Source: Reyranella massiliensis 521
GTDB lineage: Bacteria; Pseudomonadota; Alphaproteobacteria; Reyranellales; Reyranellaceae
DNA length: 64,000 nt
Assembly: GCF_000312425.1 (NCBI RefSeq)
Contig: NZ_HE997181.1
Coordinates: forward strand, 4,030,320 to 4,094,319
Reading direction: 5' to 3'
The notes beneath the pieces are model-generated. The model did not search any database, was not told the origin of the DNA, and worked only from the letters and a program-made list of their open reading frames with translations. Shown here piece by piece: positions 1 to 11,238 of this stretch (the first letter of the stretch is position 1; each line of letters begins with the position of its first letter). The position numbers were made by a program, and so were the translations under genes.

Positions 1-216
1 CTTGCGCCCGAGAACGCCACCCTTCTTGTTCTGCTCTTCGATCAGCATCAGCATGACGTCCTTCAAGGTCGTCTCGCTGATCGCCATGGTGCCGGACAGT
101 GAATGCAGAATGCCGACCTTGATCGGCGGTGCCCCTTGCGCGAGCGCGCCGGTCGCGGCGCCGGCCAGCAGGCCGGCGGCCACGAGGCCCGTGCGCATGA
201 TCGTTCCCAAGTTCAT
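1..216 (-). CDS. urtA: urea ABC transporter substrate-binding protein UrtA (N-terminal part)
   Basis: The first 72 codons of a gene that runs off the left edge. The product starts with a signal peptide (hydrophobic run at residues 8-26 ending in ALA, cleavage near 26) and continues with [17 protein letters not shown], the opening of the periplasmic receptor of the UrtABCDE urea importer. The ATG at 216 is preceded by AGGAGAG seven bases upstream, and a second in-frame ATG at 198 lacks this. It is the last visible gene of the minus-strand urease cluster, 93 bp after the HupE/UreJ gene, which fits urea uptake feeding urease. Other branched-chain amide receptors share this fold, so the name rests partly on context. 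Confidence 0.85.
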   Translation of the reverse strand, partial: MNLGTIMRTGLVAAGLLAGAATGALAQGAPPIKVGILHSLSGTMAISETTLKDVMLMLIEEQNKKGGVLGRK

Positions 217-309
217 CCCGCTCTCCTTGATCTTCCCGACGGAATCTCCCCGCCGAAGATCAAGGAAGCGAAAGCCGTGCCAAACCCGAAAAGAGGCCTG
301 TTGAAGGGC

Positions 310-879
310 TCAGTTGGCGATCAAGGCCAACGCACCGCCGGCCATGACGGCGCCGCCGAGTGCCCGCAATCCCAGGTCGCCGACCGCCGACCTTGCGATC
401 CATCCGAGTCCCAGGCCGATCGCATTAAGCAGGATGGTGGCCGCCGTGAAGCCCAGGATGAACCCGCCGGTGCCGACCGAGGGCGCCTCTATGGCATGCG
501 CATAACCGTGGAAAATGGCGAACAGGCCGACTACCGCCATGGCAGCCGCCGACGGCACACGGACTGCACCCACAACGAGCGCGCCCAGAACCAGTACCGA
601 CACGGCAATTGCCGCCTCAACGAGAGGCAGTTTTATGCCCGCGAATCCGGCAGCTGCCCCGAGAAGCATCATGACGACGAAGGCCGAGGGCACCAGATAG
701 GCTGCGGCCGGCCGCTTGGCCGCCAGCAGCGAGGCCCACAGACCGACACCCACCATGGCCAGCAGATGGTCCCAGCCCGTGAAAGGATGGGCAAAACCCG
801 ACGTGTCGTGGCCCGGATGAGCCAGGGCCGGACTGGCGGCTGCGCAAAGGAGAATGATGAGGGAGACGATCCTGGACAT
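310..879 (-). CDS. ureJ: HupE/UreJ family nickel permease-like membrane protein
   Basis: A 189-residue membrane protein with a cleavable-looking signal (residues 1-20, ending ALA), the family motif HPFTGWDHLLAM at 31-42 and about six hydrophobic segments. HupE/UreJ proteins are thought to bring nickel across the inner membrane for urease or hydrogenase maturation. The conserved His and Asp of the GWDH motif are likely metal contacts. It follows ureG by 26 bp in the same direction and has no hydrogenase genes nearby, so delivery to urease is the natural reading. Specificity for nickel is inferred from family and context. Confidence 0.85.
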   Translation of the reverse strand: MSRIVSLIILLCAAASPALAHPGHDTSGFAHPFTGWDHLLAMVGVGLWASLLAAKRPAAAYLVPSAFVVMMLLGAAAGFAGIKLPLVEAAIAVSVLVLGALVVGAVRVPSAAAMAVVGLFAIFHGYAHAIEAPSVGTGGFILGFTAATILLNAIGLGLGWIARSAVGDLGLRALGGAVMAGGALALIAN

Positions 880-905
880 GGGTACACCGCTTCGCTTTGA
901 AAGCT

Positions 906-1528
<623 letters not shown>

Positions 1529-1532
<4 letters not shown>

Positions 1533-1957
1533 AGCTCGAGTTCTCCGGCCGCGAGGGCGATGTAGCCTACACCCATCAGCAGGCAGTAGGGCGAATAGTA
1601 CTTCCTGTTCCGGGTGGCAAAGGGCTCGGCTGTGAAGTGGGTTCTCCAGCGCATGCTGTAGCCGGCCACGCAGCGGGCGACGAAGATGCCGGCGATGACA
1701 TAGGTGCCGGCCAGAACGCGCGGCTCGGTCATGCGACCTAGCGCATACCAGGGCCAAAGCGCCATCACGGCCAGAACCAGCGCGATGGCGAAGCACTGCC
1801 AGGCCGGCGGCATGCGGCGCCGACCGTCGCCCACAACGGCACGGGCCAGCGCTTCCTCGCTCTCTTCGGGCCAATGGCTGCCCAGTCCCCACATGGCATG
1901 CATGACTGCGATGGCGCCGACCCCAATGGTCAACAACAAGGCCAGCAATATCGTCAT
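1529..1957 (-). CDS. DUF3995 family membrane protein inside the urease operon
   Basis: A 142-residue protein with about four hydrophobic segments (around 1-20, 52-72, 82-98, 120-138) and the family-like stretch [19 protein letters not shown] near the C terminus. It resembles DUF3995, which has no established function. It lies between ureF and ureG and overlaps both neighbours by 4 bp (1954-1957 and 1529-1532), so it is translationally locked into the accessory-gene block. A role in nickel or urea handling is suggested only by this position. Small hydrophobic genes inserted in urease operons of related bacteria are known, but their roles are mostly unproven. Confidence 0.8.
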
Positions 1958-2649
1958 GAACGGAAAAGCCTCGTGTACTGTGTTTCATGTCGCAGCGAGC
2001 ACCAATCGAGCAGAGGCGTCGCCGTGCCGACCTCGTCCAGCGACTCGACCGCCAGCGCTGCCGCGACCGTTTCATTCACCGTATTCTCCAAGGCCGCAAG
2101 CGCCCTTTGCCCATCGCTCTGCCCCAGCGGAACCGCTCGCACGGCGGCCGAAATCAGGTTGGCCGCGAAGGCATGCAGATACCCCCCAAGAGCCGCCTCC
2201 AGCGGAATTGCATGCACCGCAGCGGCCAGCGCCACTGCGACGGGCAGCGCGATCTCCCCCTGGAGCCGCTGGTCCGCCGCGTCGAGGTCTGCATGCGGCC
2301 AAGCCGTGCGGGTGATCGACAGGAACGAACCGCCCTGCTGGCGCGATTCCAGCGCCATTTCCGACGTGCCGCGCCACGCGGCCGCGCGCTCGGCGATGGC
2401 ATCGAAGACCTGCCAGTCTCTCTCGCTCGCAGCACGCCAGGCAGCCGCGAACAGCGCGCTGTCGACCCGGCCGGTGCCGTCCGCCAAGACACTGCGCAGC
2501 CAGGCGACGAGCGACGTGCGATCCCGGATGAAGCCTTCCTCGATGGCGGTCTCGACACCATGGCTGTAGCTGAAGGCACCGATCGGATAGGCCGGCGACA
2601 GCCAGGCCAGCAGCCTGTAGAGCGGGTCCCTCTTTACGTCACTAGTCAT
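1954..2649 (-). CDS. ureF: urease accessory protein UreF
   Basis: A 231-residue all-helical accessory protein that acts with UreD and UreG as the urease activation complex. The N-terminal [18 protein letters not shown] and the central [14 protein letters not shown] motif are diagnostic. The ATG at 2649 has GGAG five bases upstream (in the end of ureE) and starts near the family norm, whereas the longer open frame from 2673 adds eight residues lying inside ureE. The gene overlaps the end of ureE by 8 bp and the start of the DUF3995 gene by 4 bp. Confidence 0.94.
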   Translation of the reverse strand: MTSDVKRDPLYRLLAWLSPAYPIGAFSYSHGVETAIEEGFIRDRTSLVAWLRSVLADGTGRVDSALFAAAWRAASERDWQVFDAIAERAAAWRGTSEMALESRQQGGSFLSITRTAWPHADLDAADQRLQGEIALPVAVALAAAVHAIPLEAALGGYLHAFAANLISAAVRAVPLGQSDGQRALAALENTVNETVAAALAVESLDEVGTATPLLDWCSLRHETQYTRLFRS

Positions 2650-3130
2650 GACGCTCCGGATGCAGCTCGCCATGGCGATGGCCGGTATCGTGATTGTGCT
2701 GGCCGTAGGCGCCGCCCTCGGGATCGAAGGGCACGCGCACCTTGCGTACCTCGGCGCCCAACCCCTTCAGCATGTCGACGATGACATGATCGTCGCGGAT
2801 CAGGAGCCGGTCGTGATCGATCTGCGTCGGCAGGTGGCGATTGCCGAGATGCCAGGCGATCCGCGCGAAGGCCGCAGCATCGCGGCCGCGCACCTCGACG
2901 AGGTCTTCTTCCGCCGCCCTCACCTCGACGAAACCACCCTCCTCCAGCCGAAGCCCATCGCCGGTATGCAACACGACCGGCTCGACCAGATCGAGCAGGA
3001 AGTCGAGCCCGCCATCGCCCAGCATGCGCAGGCGTCGACGGTACCGGTCGTCGAACAGCAGGGTCACGGTGTCGATGCGCTCCGGTGCCGGCCAATGACC
3101 GGCACGTACGACGTCGATGGCTCGTTTCAT
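2642..3130 (-). CDS. ureE: urease accessory nickel metallochaperone UreE
   Basis: A 162-residue nickel chaperone. The N-terminal peptide-binding domain (about 1-75) is followed by the metal-binding domain with WHLGNRHLP near residues 93-101 and a His-rich tail ([19 protein letters not shown]) that can bind several nickel ions. Such tails occur in Klebsiella-type UreE and are absent in many others. It starts two bases after the stop of ureBC and runs into ureF, so it is co-transcribed with the structural genes. Confidence 0.95.
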   Translation of the reverse strand: MKRAIDVVRAGHWPAPERIDTVTLLFDDRYRRRLRMLGDGGLDFLLDLVEPVVLHTGDGLRLEEGGFVEVRAAEEDLVEVRGRDAAAFARIAWHLGNRHLPTQIDHDRLLIRDDHVIVDMLKGLGAEVRKVRVPFDPEGGAYGQHNHDTGHRHGELHPERHD

Positions 3131-3132
3131 GG

Positions 3133-5178
<2,046 letters not shown>

Positions 5179-5189
5179 GGCGTCTCTCC

Positions 5190-5492
5190 TCAGCGGATCG
5201 GGGCGTGGACGGTGACGAGCTTGGTGCCGTCGGGAAACGTCGCCTCGACCTGGATTTCCGCCAGCATGTCGGCGATGCCGTCCATCACCTGAGCTCGGCT
5301 AATCACATGGGCGCCGTCGCGCATCAGGTCGGCGACCGAACGACCATCGCGCGCGCCTTCGACGACGAAATCGGTGATGAGGGCCACGGCCTCGGGATAG
5401 TTGAGCTTCACGCCGCGTTCGAGACGGCGGCGCGCCACGATGGCCGCCATGGCCACCAGAAGCTTGTCTTTCTCGCGTGGCGTCAGATTCAT
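5190..5492 (-). CDS. ureA: urease gamma subunit UreA
   Basis: A 100-residue protein, exactly the usual UreA length, with the family start [20 protein letters not shown] and the end [12 protein letters not shown]. It packs against the beta/alpha chains to form the urease trimer. It lies 11 bp upstream of ureBC, so gamma remains a separate chain although beta and alpha are fused. This is the opposite of the Helicobacter arrangement, where gamma and beta are joined. Confidence 0.97.
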   Translation of the reverse strand: MNLTPREKDKLLVAMAAIVARRRLERGVKLNYPEAVALITDFVVEGARDGRSVADLMRDGAHVISRAQVMDGIADMLAEIQVEATFPDGTKLVTVHAPIR

Positions 5493-5572
5493 CGACCGTT
5501 TCCCCCTGCCCGCTAGCCCTTCAGTGGTTGGGCCGGACTATAGCGCGGCATCCATTTCGGCAAAGAGTTGCA

Positions 5573-6394
5573 TCAAACATGCCAAACCCGCGGCAGGCGG
5601 CGCGCGCGAAACTCGTTGAGAAAGCGGATGGTCGCGGCGCGTACGGAAGTCGCCTCCCCCAGCAGGCGTGCGACGAGGATGCCGTTCACCAGCGTAACGC
5701 CGGCGCGCACTTCATCTGCAGCCTCCAGCAAGGCGCGGGCTTCCTCGAAACGCTGCTGCGGTTCGGTCCAGACACCGATGACGGTCGCCAGCGCATTGGC
5801 CGCACCGAAGCCTGCGCCGTCCGGCGTCTCGCCCTCGACGCGTAGAGTATCCGTCCACACCAGCCGGCCGGACTGCCGCACCGACCAGGAGTCCAGCAGC
5901 AGGCCCGAGGTGAAGCGCTCGCCCGACGCGGCACGGCCCAGCACCACCATTTCGCAGGCGAGCAGCGCGCCGCCCTCGCCGACGTCCGCTACGGTCCGCC
6001 GCTTCACCCGCGCGCCTTCGAAGACGATGGTTTCCTGCGGTAGCCACTCCAGCGTAGCCCCTGCAGCAACGGCCAGCCGCACCTCTATGCCGCAATGGCC
6101 ACCGCCCTTGGCCGCGCGGTAGACCTTCTCCGCCGCCTGGGTCGTGGCGACCGCCTCGGCCCCGGGGCCGATGTCGACCGCCATCGTGAGCGAATCGCCG
6201 TCGGTGACGCCGCCAGAGGTCGTGATCATCACGGCCTGCGGCGGTTCGCCCGGCTCCGGCACCGGGAACAAGACCCGACAGGGATCGCGTTGATAGAGAT
6301 CCGCCAACCGCGTCCGGCCGTCGCGCCGCTCGAAGACGACGCGGCTTTCGCCTGAAGCGCGCTGTAGAGGGGAGCGGGAGGAGCTGGTTTTCAT
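5573..6394 (-). CDS. ureD: urease accessory protein UreD
   Basis: A 273-residue accessory protein that scaffolds the UreD-UreF-UreG complex on apo-urease. Family features include the N-terminal LFPVPEPGEPPQAVMITTSGG region, the stretch TTQAAEKVYRA near residues 84-94 and the C-terminal FLNEFRARRLPRVWHV. It is the first gene of the urease operon. Its start lies only 30 bp from the start of the divergent greB, so its promoter must sit in or next to the greB coding region. Confidence 0.94.
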   Translation of the reverse strand: MKTSSSRSPLQRASGESRVVFERRDGRTRLADLYQRDPCRVLFPVPEPGEPPQAVMITTSGGVTDGDSLTMAVDIGPGAEAVATTQAAEKVYRAAKGGGHCGIEVRLAVAAGATLEWLPQETIVFEGARVKRRTVADVGEGGALLACEMVVLGRAASGERFTSGLLLDSWSVRQSGRLVWTDTLRVEGETPDGAGFGAANALATVIGVWTEPQQRFEEARALLEAADEVRAGVTLVNGILVARLLGEATSVRAATIRFLNEFRARRLPRVWHV

Positions 6395-6424
6395 CCGCCC
6401 CGACTTGATAGATTAAGGACCGAA

Positions 6425-6976
6425 ATGAGCAAGGCCTTCACCAAGGAAAGCGACGGCGACGACGAGGACGACCTGCCCGAGGATATCGGCGGTCTGCCTG
6501 CCGGCGCCAAGAACTATATGACCCCCGAGGGCTTCGCCCGCATGCGCGAGGAGTTGATGAGCCTCATGCGCAAGGAGCGGCCGGAGGTCGTGCAGGTCGT
6601 GTCCTGGGCGGCGGCCAACGGCGACCGCTCGGAGAACGGCGACTATCTCTACGGCAAGAAGCGCCTGCGCGAGATCGACCGCCGCATCCGCTTCCTCAGC
6701 AAGAGGCTGGAGCGTTCCGAGGTTGTCGATCCGGCCAAGCGACCCAAGACCGACCAGGTTTTCTTCGGGGCCACAGTCGTCTACGCCAACGCCCGCGACG
6801 AGGAGCGCACGGTGAAGATCGTGGGCGTCGACGAAGTCGATCCCGGCCGCGGCCATGTCAGCTGGATCTCCCCCATCGCCCGCGCCCTCCTGCGCGCCCA
6901 CGAGGGCGATGTCGTGCGGATGCGCACGCCCGGCGGCGAGGAGGAGATCGAGATCGTGAAGGTCTCGTACGTGTGA
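6425..6976 (+). CDS. greB: transcription elongation factor GreB
   Basis: A 183-residue Gre factor that stimulates RNA cleavage by backtracked RNA polymerase. An acidic leader (residues 8-20) precedes the coiled-coil domain (about 32-95, with the NGDRSENGDYLYGKKRLREID motif carrying the tip acids) and the C-terminal FKBP-like domain (ending EEIEIVKVSYV). The ATG at 6425 has AAGGA six bases upstream. GreB rather than GreA is called from the YxYGKKRLREIDRRIRFL signature and the position of basic residues. The acidic N-terminal extension is longer than in E. coli. Confidence 0.93.
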   Translation: MSKAFTKESDGDDEDDLPEDIGGLPAGAKNYMTPEGFARMREELMSLMRKERPEVVQVVSWAAANGDRSENGDYLYGKKRLREIDRRIRFLSKRLERSEVVDPAKRPKTDQVFFGATVVYANARDEERTVKIVGVDEVDPGRGHVSWISPIARALLRAHEGDVVRMRTPGGEEEIEIVKVSYV

Positions 6977-7015
6977 AAGGTTCCAGGTAGAGGCACGCCA
7001 GCTCGCGGCCGCCCA

Positions 7016-8350
7016 CTATCCCTCCCGCTTCAGATCCGCCAGAAGACGATCGACGAATTTCGGGGAGTAGCCCAGGAGGGCCGCCTTATCGGCCAGTTCC
7101 TTTTCGAGCTGCCCGAGCGCTTCGATGAACGAGCCGCCTTGGGCCAACGCCTTCTCGACCAGCGCGCCGGCCTTCTGCTTGCCGATCTTCCGGGCGAGCA
7201 GAAAGGTCGCGCGTTCGGCGAACACGGCGGCTTCGGCTGCGTCCATGTTGGCCTGCAGGGCGTCGGGATCGATCGTGAGGCCGTCCGCGACCTCGGCCAT
7301 CGCCTCCACCGCGGAGCCTAGAGTTTCGACGAGGGCCGCGATTGTCGGCCACTCCGCCTGCCAGCCGCCCAGCGCGCGCTCATGCTCCTGAGGGAGTGCC
7401 GCAACAATCGTCGCCGCCAGCATCGGCGCCCGCGCGGCCGCCGAGAGGACGAGCGCTGCGCCCACGGGATTGCGCTTGTGCGGCATGGTCGAGGAGCCGC
7501 CGCGTCCCGGCCCCGCAGGCTCCGCCGCTTCGCCTACCTCGATCTGCATCATCAGGGAAATGTCGCGCGACGCCTTGGCCAACGCACCGACCAGAAGCGC
7601 GCAATCCTGCGCAAGTGCCGCCACGCGCACACGCTGCGTGAACCACGGGCCCGGCGGCAGAGCAAGTTTCAAGGTTTTGGCCAGCGCCTTCATGACGGGC
7701 TCGGCATCGCAGCCCAGGGCCGTGAGGCTGCCCGAGGCGCCGCCAAACTGCAGGACCTGTGTCTCGGCAAAGCTCGATGCGAGGCGACGCTTGGCGCGGT
7801 CGATATCTGACGCCCAGCCGGCGATCTTCTGCCCCAGCGCCAGCGGCGTCGCGGGCTGCAACAGCGTGCGGCCGAGCATCGGTGTCGCGCGATGCTTCTT
7901 CGCCAGCCTGGCGAAAGAGGCAACGATGCCGTCAGCCGCCTCGAGAAGCGGTGGCAGCGCCTCGCCGAGTTGCAGCACCATCGCCGTGTCGATGACGTCC
8001 TGGCTGGTGGCGCCCCAATGGACGTAGCCCGCCGCTGCGGCATCGCGTCTGGAAACCTCTTCCGTCAGGGCCTTGACCAAAGGCACCGTGAGCGTGGCGC
8101 TGCGGCGCGCGGCGGCAGCCAGCGACACCGGATCGTAAAGCGACGGATCGCAGGCCTTCGCGATGACGGCGGCGGCTCGTTTGGGAATCAGCCCTGCTTT
8201 CGCCGCAGCGTCGCCAAGGGCTGCTTCGAAGCGCAGCATGTGCCGCAATGTTGCGAGATCGGAGAAGGCTTCCGCTGTGACGGCCGAAGCGCTCAGCGCA
8301 GCGACGAGACGACCGGCCATGCGCTCAGCAGTCGAAGAAGACGGTTTCAT
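7016..8350 (-). CDS. pcaB: 3-carboxy-cis,cis-muconate cycloisomerase
   Basis: A fumarase/argininosuccinase-superfamily enzyme of 444 residues that converts beta-carboxymuconate, the product of protocatechuate ring cleavage, to gamma-carboxymuconolactone. The superfamily signature GGSSTMPHKRNPV is clear, and HWGATSQDVIDTAM carries the second active-site segment. The start is uncertain. ATG 8350 has a GGAG site and overlaps pcaG by 26 bp, while ATG 8320 gives a protein closer to the family N terminus but has no visible ribosome site. It is the third gene of a pcaHGB unit. Confidence 0.92.
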   Translation of the reverse strand: MKPSSSTAERMAGRLVAALSASAVTAEAFSDLATLRHMLRFEAALGDAAAKAGLIPKRAAAVIAKACDPSLYDPVSLAAAARRSATLTVPLVKALTEEVSRRDAAAAGYVHWGATSQDVIDTAMVLQLGEALPPLLEAADGIVASFARLAKKHRATPMLGRTLLQPATPLALGQKIAGWASDIDRAKRRLASSFAETQVLQFGGASGSLTALGCDAEPVMKALAKTLKLALPPGPWFTQRVRVAALAQDCALLVGALAKASRDISLMMQIEVGEAAEPAGPGRGGSSTMPHKRNPVGAALVLSAAARAPMLAATIVAALPQEHERALGGWQAEWPTIAALVETLGSAVEAMAEVADGLTIDPDALQANMDAAEAAVFAERATFLLARKIGKQKAGALVEKALAQGGSFIEALGQLEKELADKAALLGYSPKFVDRLLADLKREG

Positions 8351-8888
8351 GCGCTCCGCCCAAATGAATGGGCAACCGCCAGACTCCGGAGGCATCGCGC
8401 TTGGCGATCAATGTGGCGCGACGAGCGGGCTCGACCAGCTTCAGCACGGGGTCCTCGGCCAGCTCGGGATCGCCCTCGAAATAGAGCCGCGTCGCCAGCC
8501 GGTTGAGCACACCGCGCGCGAACACCGAGATGTTGATGTGCGCTGCCTGCAGACCGCCCGCCGGCCAGGGCACGCGACCGGGCTTGATGGTGCCGAAGGT
8601 CGCGCGGCCCGCGGTGTCGGTCGAAGCGCGGCCGAAACCGTCGAAGCCGGGATCGAGCGGCAGGTTGCGGCGGTCCTCAGGATGGTCGTAGCGGCCATGG
8701 CTGTTGGCCTGCCAGATCTCGAACAGGCCGTCAGGCACGATCGCGCCATCGGCGTCGTGGAGGCTGAGTTCGATCTCCAGCCGTTCGCCGGCGACGCCCC
8801 GAGGGGCGAGGTCGTGCCGATAGGCGTTGGTAATCGTGCCGAAATAGAACGGGCCAATCGTCTGCGACGGCGTCAGGACGCGGCTCAT
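8325..8888 (-). CDS. pcaG: protocatechuate 3,4-dioxygenase alpha subunit
   Basis: A 187-residue intradiol dioxygenase alpha subunit, beginning MSRVLTPSQTIGPFY, a typical PcaG start. It pairs with PcaH to open the aromatic ring between the hydroxyl groups of protocatechuate. The equivalents of the iron ligands are only partly kept (Tyr in GRYDHPED, one His in AAHINIS), as expected for the non-catalytic subunit. The ATG at 8888 overlaps the pcaH stop (ATGA). The 22-residue longer frame upstream lies inside pcaH and is not used. Confidence 0.94.
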   Translation of the reverse strand: MSRVLTPSQTIGPFYFGTITNAYRHDLAPRGVAGERLEIELSLHDADGAIVPDGLFEIWQANSHGRYDHPEDRRNLPLDPGFDGFGRASTDTAGRATFGTIKPGRVPWPAGGLQAAHINISVFARGVLNRLATRLYFEGDPELAEDPVLKLVEPARRATLIAKRDASGVWRLPIHLGGAHETVFFDC

Positions 8889-9589
8889 GCATTCTCCATC
8901 GGCGTGGCGTTGCGGCCGCGCAGCACGATGTCGAAGCGATAGGCCAGCGCCCATTCCGGCTGCGTGGCCTCGATGTCGAAGGCCGCCTGCAGGCGCGCCC
9001 GTGCACTCTCGGGCACCGAATTGTAGATGGGGTCGAAGGGCAGCAGCGGATCGCCGGGAAAATACATCTGCGTGATCAGGCGCGTGGCGAAGGCCGGCCC
9101 GAACAGCGAGAAATGGATATGCGCCGGACGCCAGGCATTGTGGTGGTTCTTCCAGGGATAGGCGCCGGGCTTGATGGTCACGAACCTGTAGTTCCCCTCC
9201 GCATCGGCGCGGACGCGGCCACCGCCGTAGAAATTCGGATCGAGCGGCGCATCGTGCTGGTCGCCGGGATGGTGATAGCGACCGGCGGCGTTACACTGCC
9301 AGATCTCGACCAGCGCCTCGGGCACCGGCCTGCCGTCCTGATCGAGCACACGCCCCTTCACGATGATGCGCTCGCCGAGCGGTTCGCCCATGCGCTGGCG
9401 CGTCAGGTCGTTCTCGCCGGCATCCAGCCGCACCGCACGCAGCGACGGGCCGGTGATCTCCGACAGGCTGTGCGGCAGCACGACCGCAGGACGGCTCGGT
9501 GCACGGCGCGCCGTCGACTTGTAGTCGGGGGAAGCGTTGGGTGGATGATCCTGGCCCGGCATGGGCCGCCGGTAGGTTTCCTCGTTCAT
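8885..9589 (-). CDS. pcaH: protocatechuate 3,4-dioxygenase beta subunit
   Basis: The catalytic subunit (234 residues) of protocatechuate 3,4-dioxygenase. The four ferric iron ligands are visible as Tyr105 (GRYHHPGD), Tyr144 (GAYPWKN), His157 and His159 (RPAHIHFS). The enzyme converts protocatechuate and O2 to beta-carboxy-cis,cis-muconate. It overlaps pcaG by 4 bp and lies 32 bp after the sulfatase-family gene. pcaC, pcaD and a PcaQ-type regulator are not in the window, so the pathway must be completed elsewhere. Confidence 0.95.
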   Translation of the reverse strand: MNEETYRRPMPGQDHPPNASPDYKSTARRAPSRPAVVLPHSLSEITGPSLRAVRLDAGENDLTRQRMGEPLGERIIVKGRVLDQDGRPVPEALVEIWQCNAAGRYHHPGDQHDAPLDPNFYGGGRVRADAEGNYRFVTIKPGAYPWKNHHNAWRPAHIHFSLFGPAFATRLITQMYFPGDPLLPFDPIYNSVPESARARLQAAFDIEATQPEWALAYRFDIVLRGRNATPMENA

Positions 9590-9621
9590 CCACCCAGTCT
9601 ACAGCCCGCCCTGCGAGCCGC

Positions 9622-11166
9622 CTAGGCCGCGCGGACCTCCAAGCCCTTGGGCGTGGCACGATAGCCGGTCAAGGTGCGCTCGGCGTAGCCCAGCCGCCAG
9701 TCCAGCATCTTGCGCGCATACTCCGCGACGATGGCGGCGTAGGCGGGATCGGCGGCGCAATTCACGAACTGGCCGGGATCCTTCTTCAGGTCGAACAGGA
9801 GCGGCGGCAGAGCCGCAAAGTGGACGTACTTGAAGGTCTCGTCCTGCACGACCGCCAGCGCACACTTGTCCATCGACAGGCCGAGCGCCGTCTCGGGCTG
9901 AGAGTAATACAGGTCGCGGAAGTCGAACTCGTAATGGACCTCGGTTCGCCAGTCGGCCGGCGTCACCCCTTCGCAGAACGGCAGCAGCGAGTGGCCGTCG
10001 CACTGGCGCGGTACCGGCAGGCCTAGCCATTCGAGGATGGTCGGCATGGTGTCGATGGTTTCGGTGAAGCGCTCGACGATGCTGCCGCGCGCACCGTTCG
10101 CGGCCGCACGCGGATCGCGAATGACCATCGGGATTCGGTAGGACTCGTCGAAATAGCCGATCTTGCCCAGAAGGTGATGGTCGCCGAGCTGCTCGCCGTG
10201 ATCGCAGGTGAAGATGATCAGCGTATCGTCCCACTGCCCGGTTTCCTTCAGATAGTCGAAGACACGGCCGAGGTGATCGTCGATCTCGCTCATCAGTCCG
10301 CAATAGGTGGCGCGCATCTGCGCCACCTCTGCCTCGCTCATCGCCGAGGCTTTCGCTTTGCCGTCCTGGAAGAAGCTCGACTGGTTGATGTTGTTCACAT
10401 AGTAGGCGAGCAGCGCGTTCTGCTTCGCCTCCTCGGCGGGCGACACGGCGCGCACGACCTTCGGCATGTCTTCCGGCCGGTACATCGCATTGTAGGGCGC
10501 CGGCGCGATGAACGGCGGATGCGGCCGGTAGTAGCCGAGATGCAGGAACCACGGCTTGCCAGCGCGGCCGCGCAGATAGGACAGCCCGCGCTCGGTGAAC
10601 CAGGCCGTGTCCGACAGCTCCTTGGGGATCACCGCCGGCCGGTCGGTGGCGCCGGCTCCCCTCTCATCCCCAGCGGCACCTTGCGGCAGCCAGACATCGT
10701 CGCGGTTCTTCGGCAGCTCGAAGCCCTGCCCTGCCACCCAGCCGAAATAGGCGTCGCGATTCTCGAAGGCGCCGACGGAATGGAAACCGTCCATGATGTC
10801 GCCCAGCACGAAGAAACGCGGATCGCTGGGCGCGGTATGATGTGGATCGGGGGTGGTGGTGGTGTAGCCGACCAGCGCCGGATCGTAGCCGCCGCGCCGC
10901 AGTTCGTGGGCGAGATTCGTGAAGCGCAGCGACAGCGGAATGGTGTTCTGCACCGCGCGATGATTCATCACATACTGGCCGGTCAGCAGGCTGGCCCGTG
11001 CCGGACCGCAAGGTACGGACTGCGTGAAATGGTTGCGGAACGTGACGCCTTCGGCGCACAGGCGGTCGATATTGGGCAGCTTGAGATAGTCCGCCCCCAG
11101 CTTGGGCAGCATCAAGCCGCGCCACTGGTCGACGACGATAAGCAGAACGTTCTTGGGCGCAGGCAT
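9622..11166 (-). CDS. phosphonate monoester hydrolase / phosphodiesterase of the sulfatase family
   Basis: A 514-residue alkaline-phosphatase-superfamily enzyme. The metal site begins with VVDQWR (Asp13), the formylglycine-forming motif CGPAR is at residues 53-57 (VPCGPARASLLTG), and CDHGEQLGDHHLLGK supplies the later Asp-His ligands. Length and running sequence (MNHRAVQNT, HLGYYRPHPPF, GYFDESYRIP) fit the rhizobial/Burkholderia phosphonate monoester hydrolases, which also cleave phosphodiesters and sulfate esters. It needs formylglycine-generating maturation. It sits 32 bp upstream of pcaH on the same strand, suggesting release of an aromatic for the pca genes (inference). No signal peptide is seen. 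Confidence 0.85.
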   Translation of the reverse strand: MPAPKNVLLIVVDQWRGLMLPKLGADYLKLPNIDRLCAEGVTFRNHFTQSVPCGPARASLLTGQYVMNHRAVQNTIPLSLRFTNLAHELRRGGYDPALVGYTTTTPDPHHTAPSDPRFFVLGDIMDGFHSVGAFENRDAYFGWVAGQGFELPKNRDDVWLPQGAAGDERGAGATDRPAVIPKELSDTAWFTERGLSYLRGRAGKPWFLHLGYYRPHPPFIAPAPYNAMYRPEDMPKVVRAVSPAEEAKQNALLAYYVNNINQSSFFQDGKAKASAMSEAEVAQMRATYCGLMSEIDDHLGRVFDYLKETGQWDDTLIIFTCDHGEQLGDHHLLGKIGYFDESYRIPMVIRDPRAAANGARGSIVERFTETIDTMPTILEWLGLPVPRQCDGHSLLPFCEGVTPADWRTEVHYEFDFRDLYYSQPETALGLSMDKCALAVVQDETFKYVHFAALPPLLFDLKKDPGQFVNCAADPAYAAIVAEYARKMLDWRLGYAERTLTGYRATPKGLEVRAA

Positions 11167-11238
11167 TTCGAGATCACCGAGGTTGGAAGGGCGCGTGATT
11201 GCGCTAGAGTGCCGTCAAATCGACGGAGGAGACAACAC

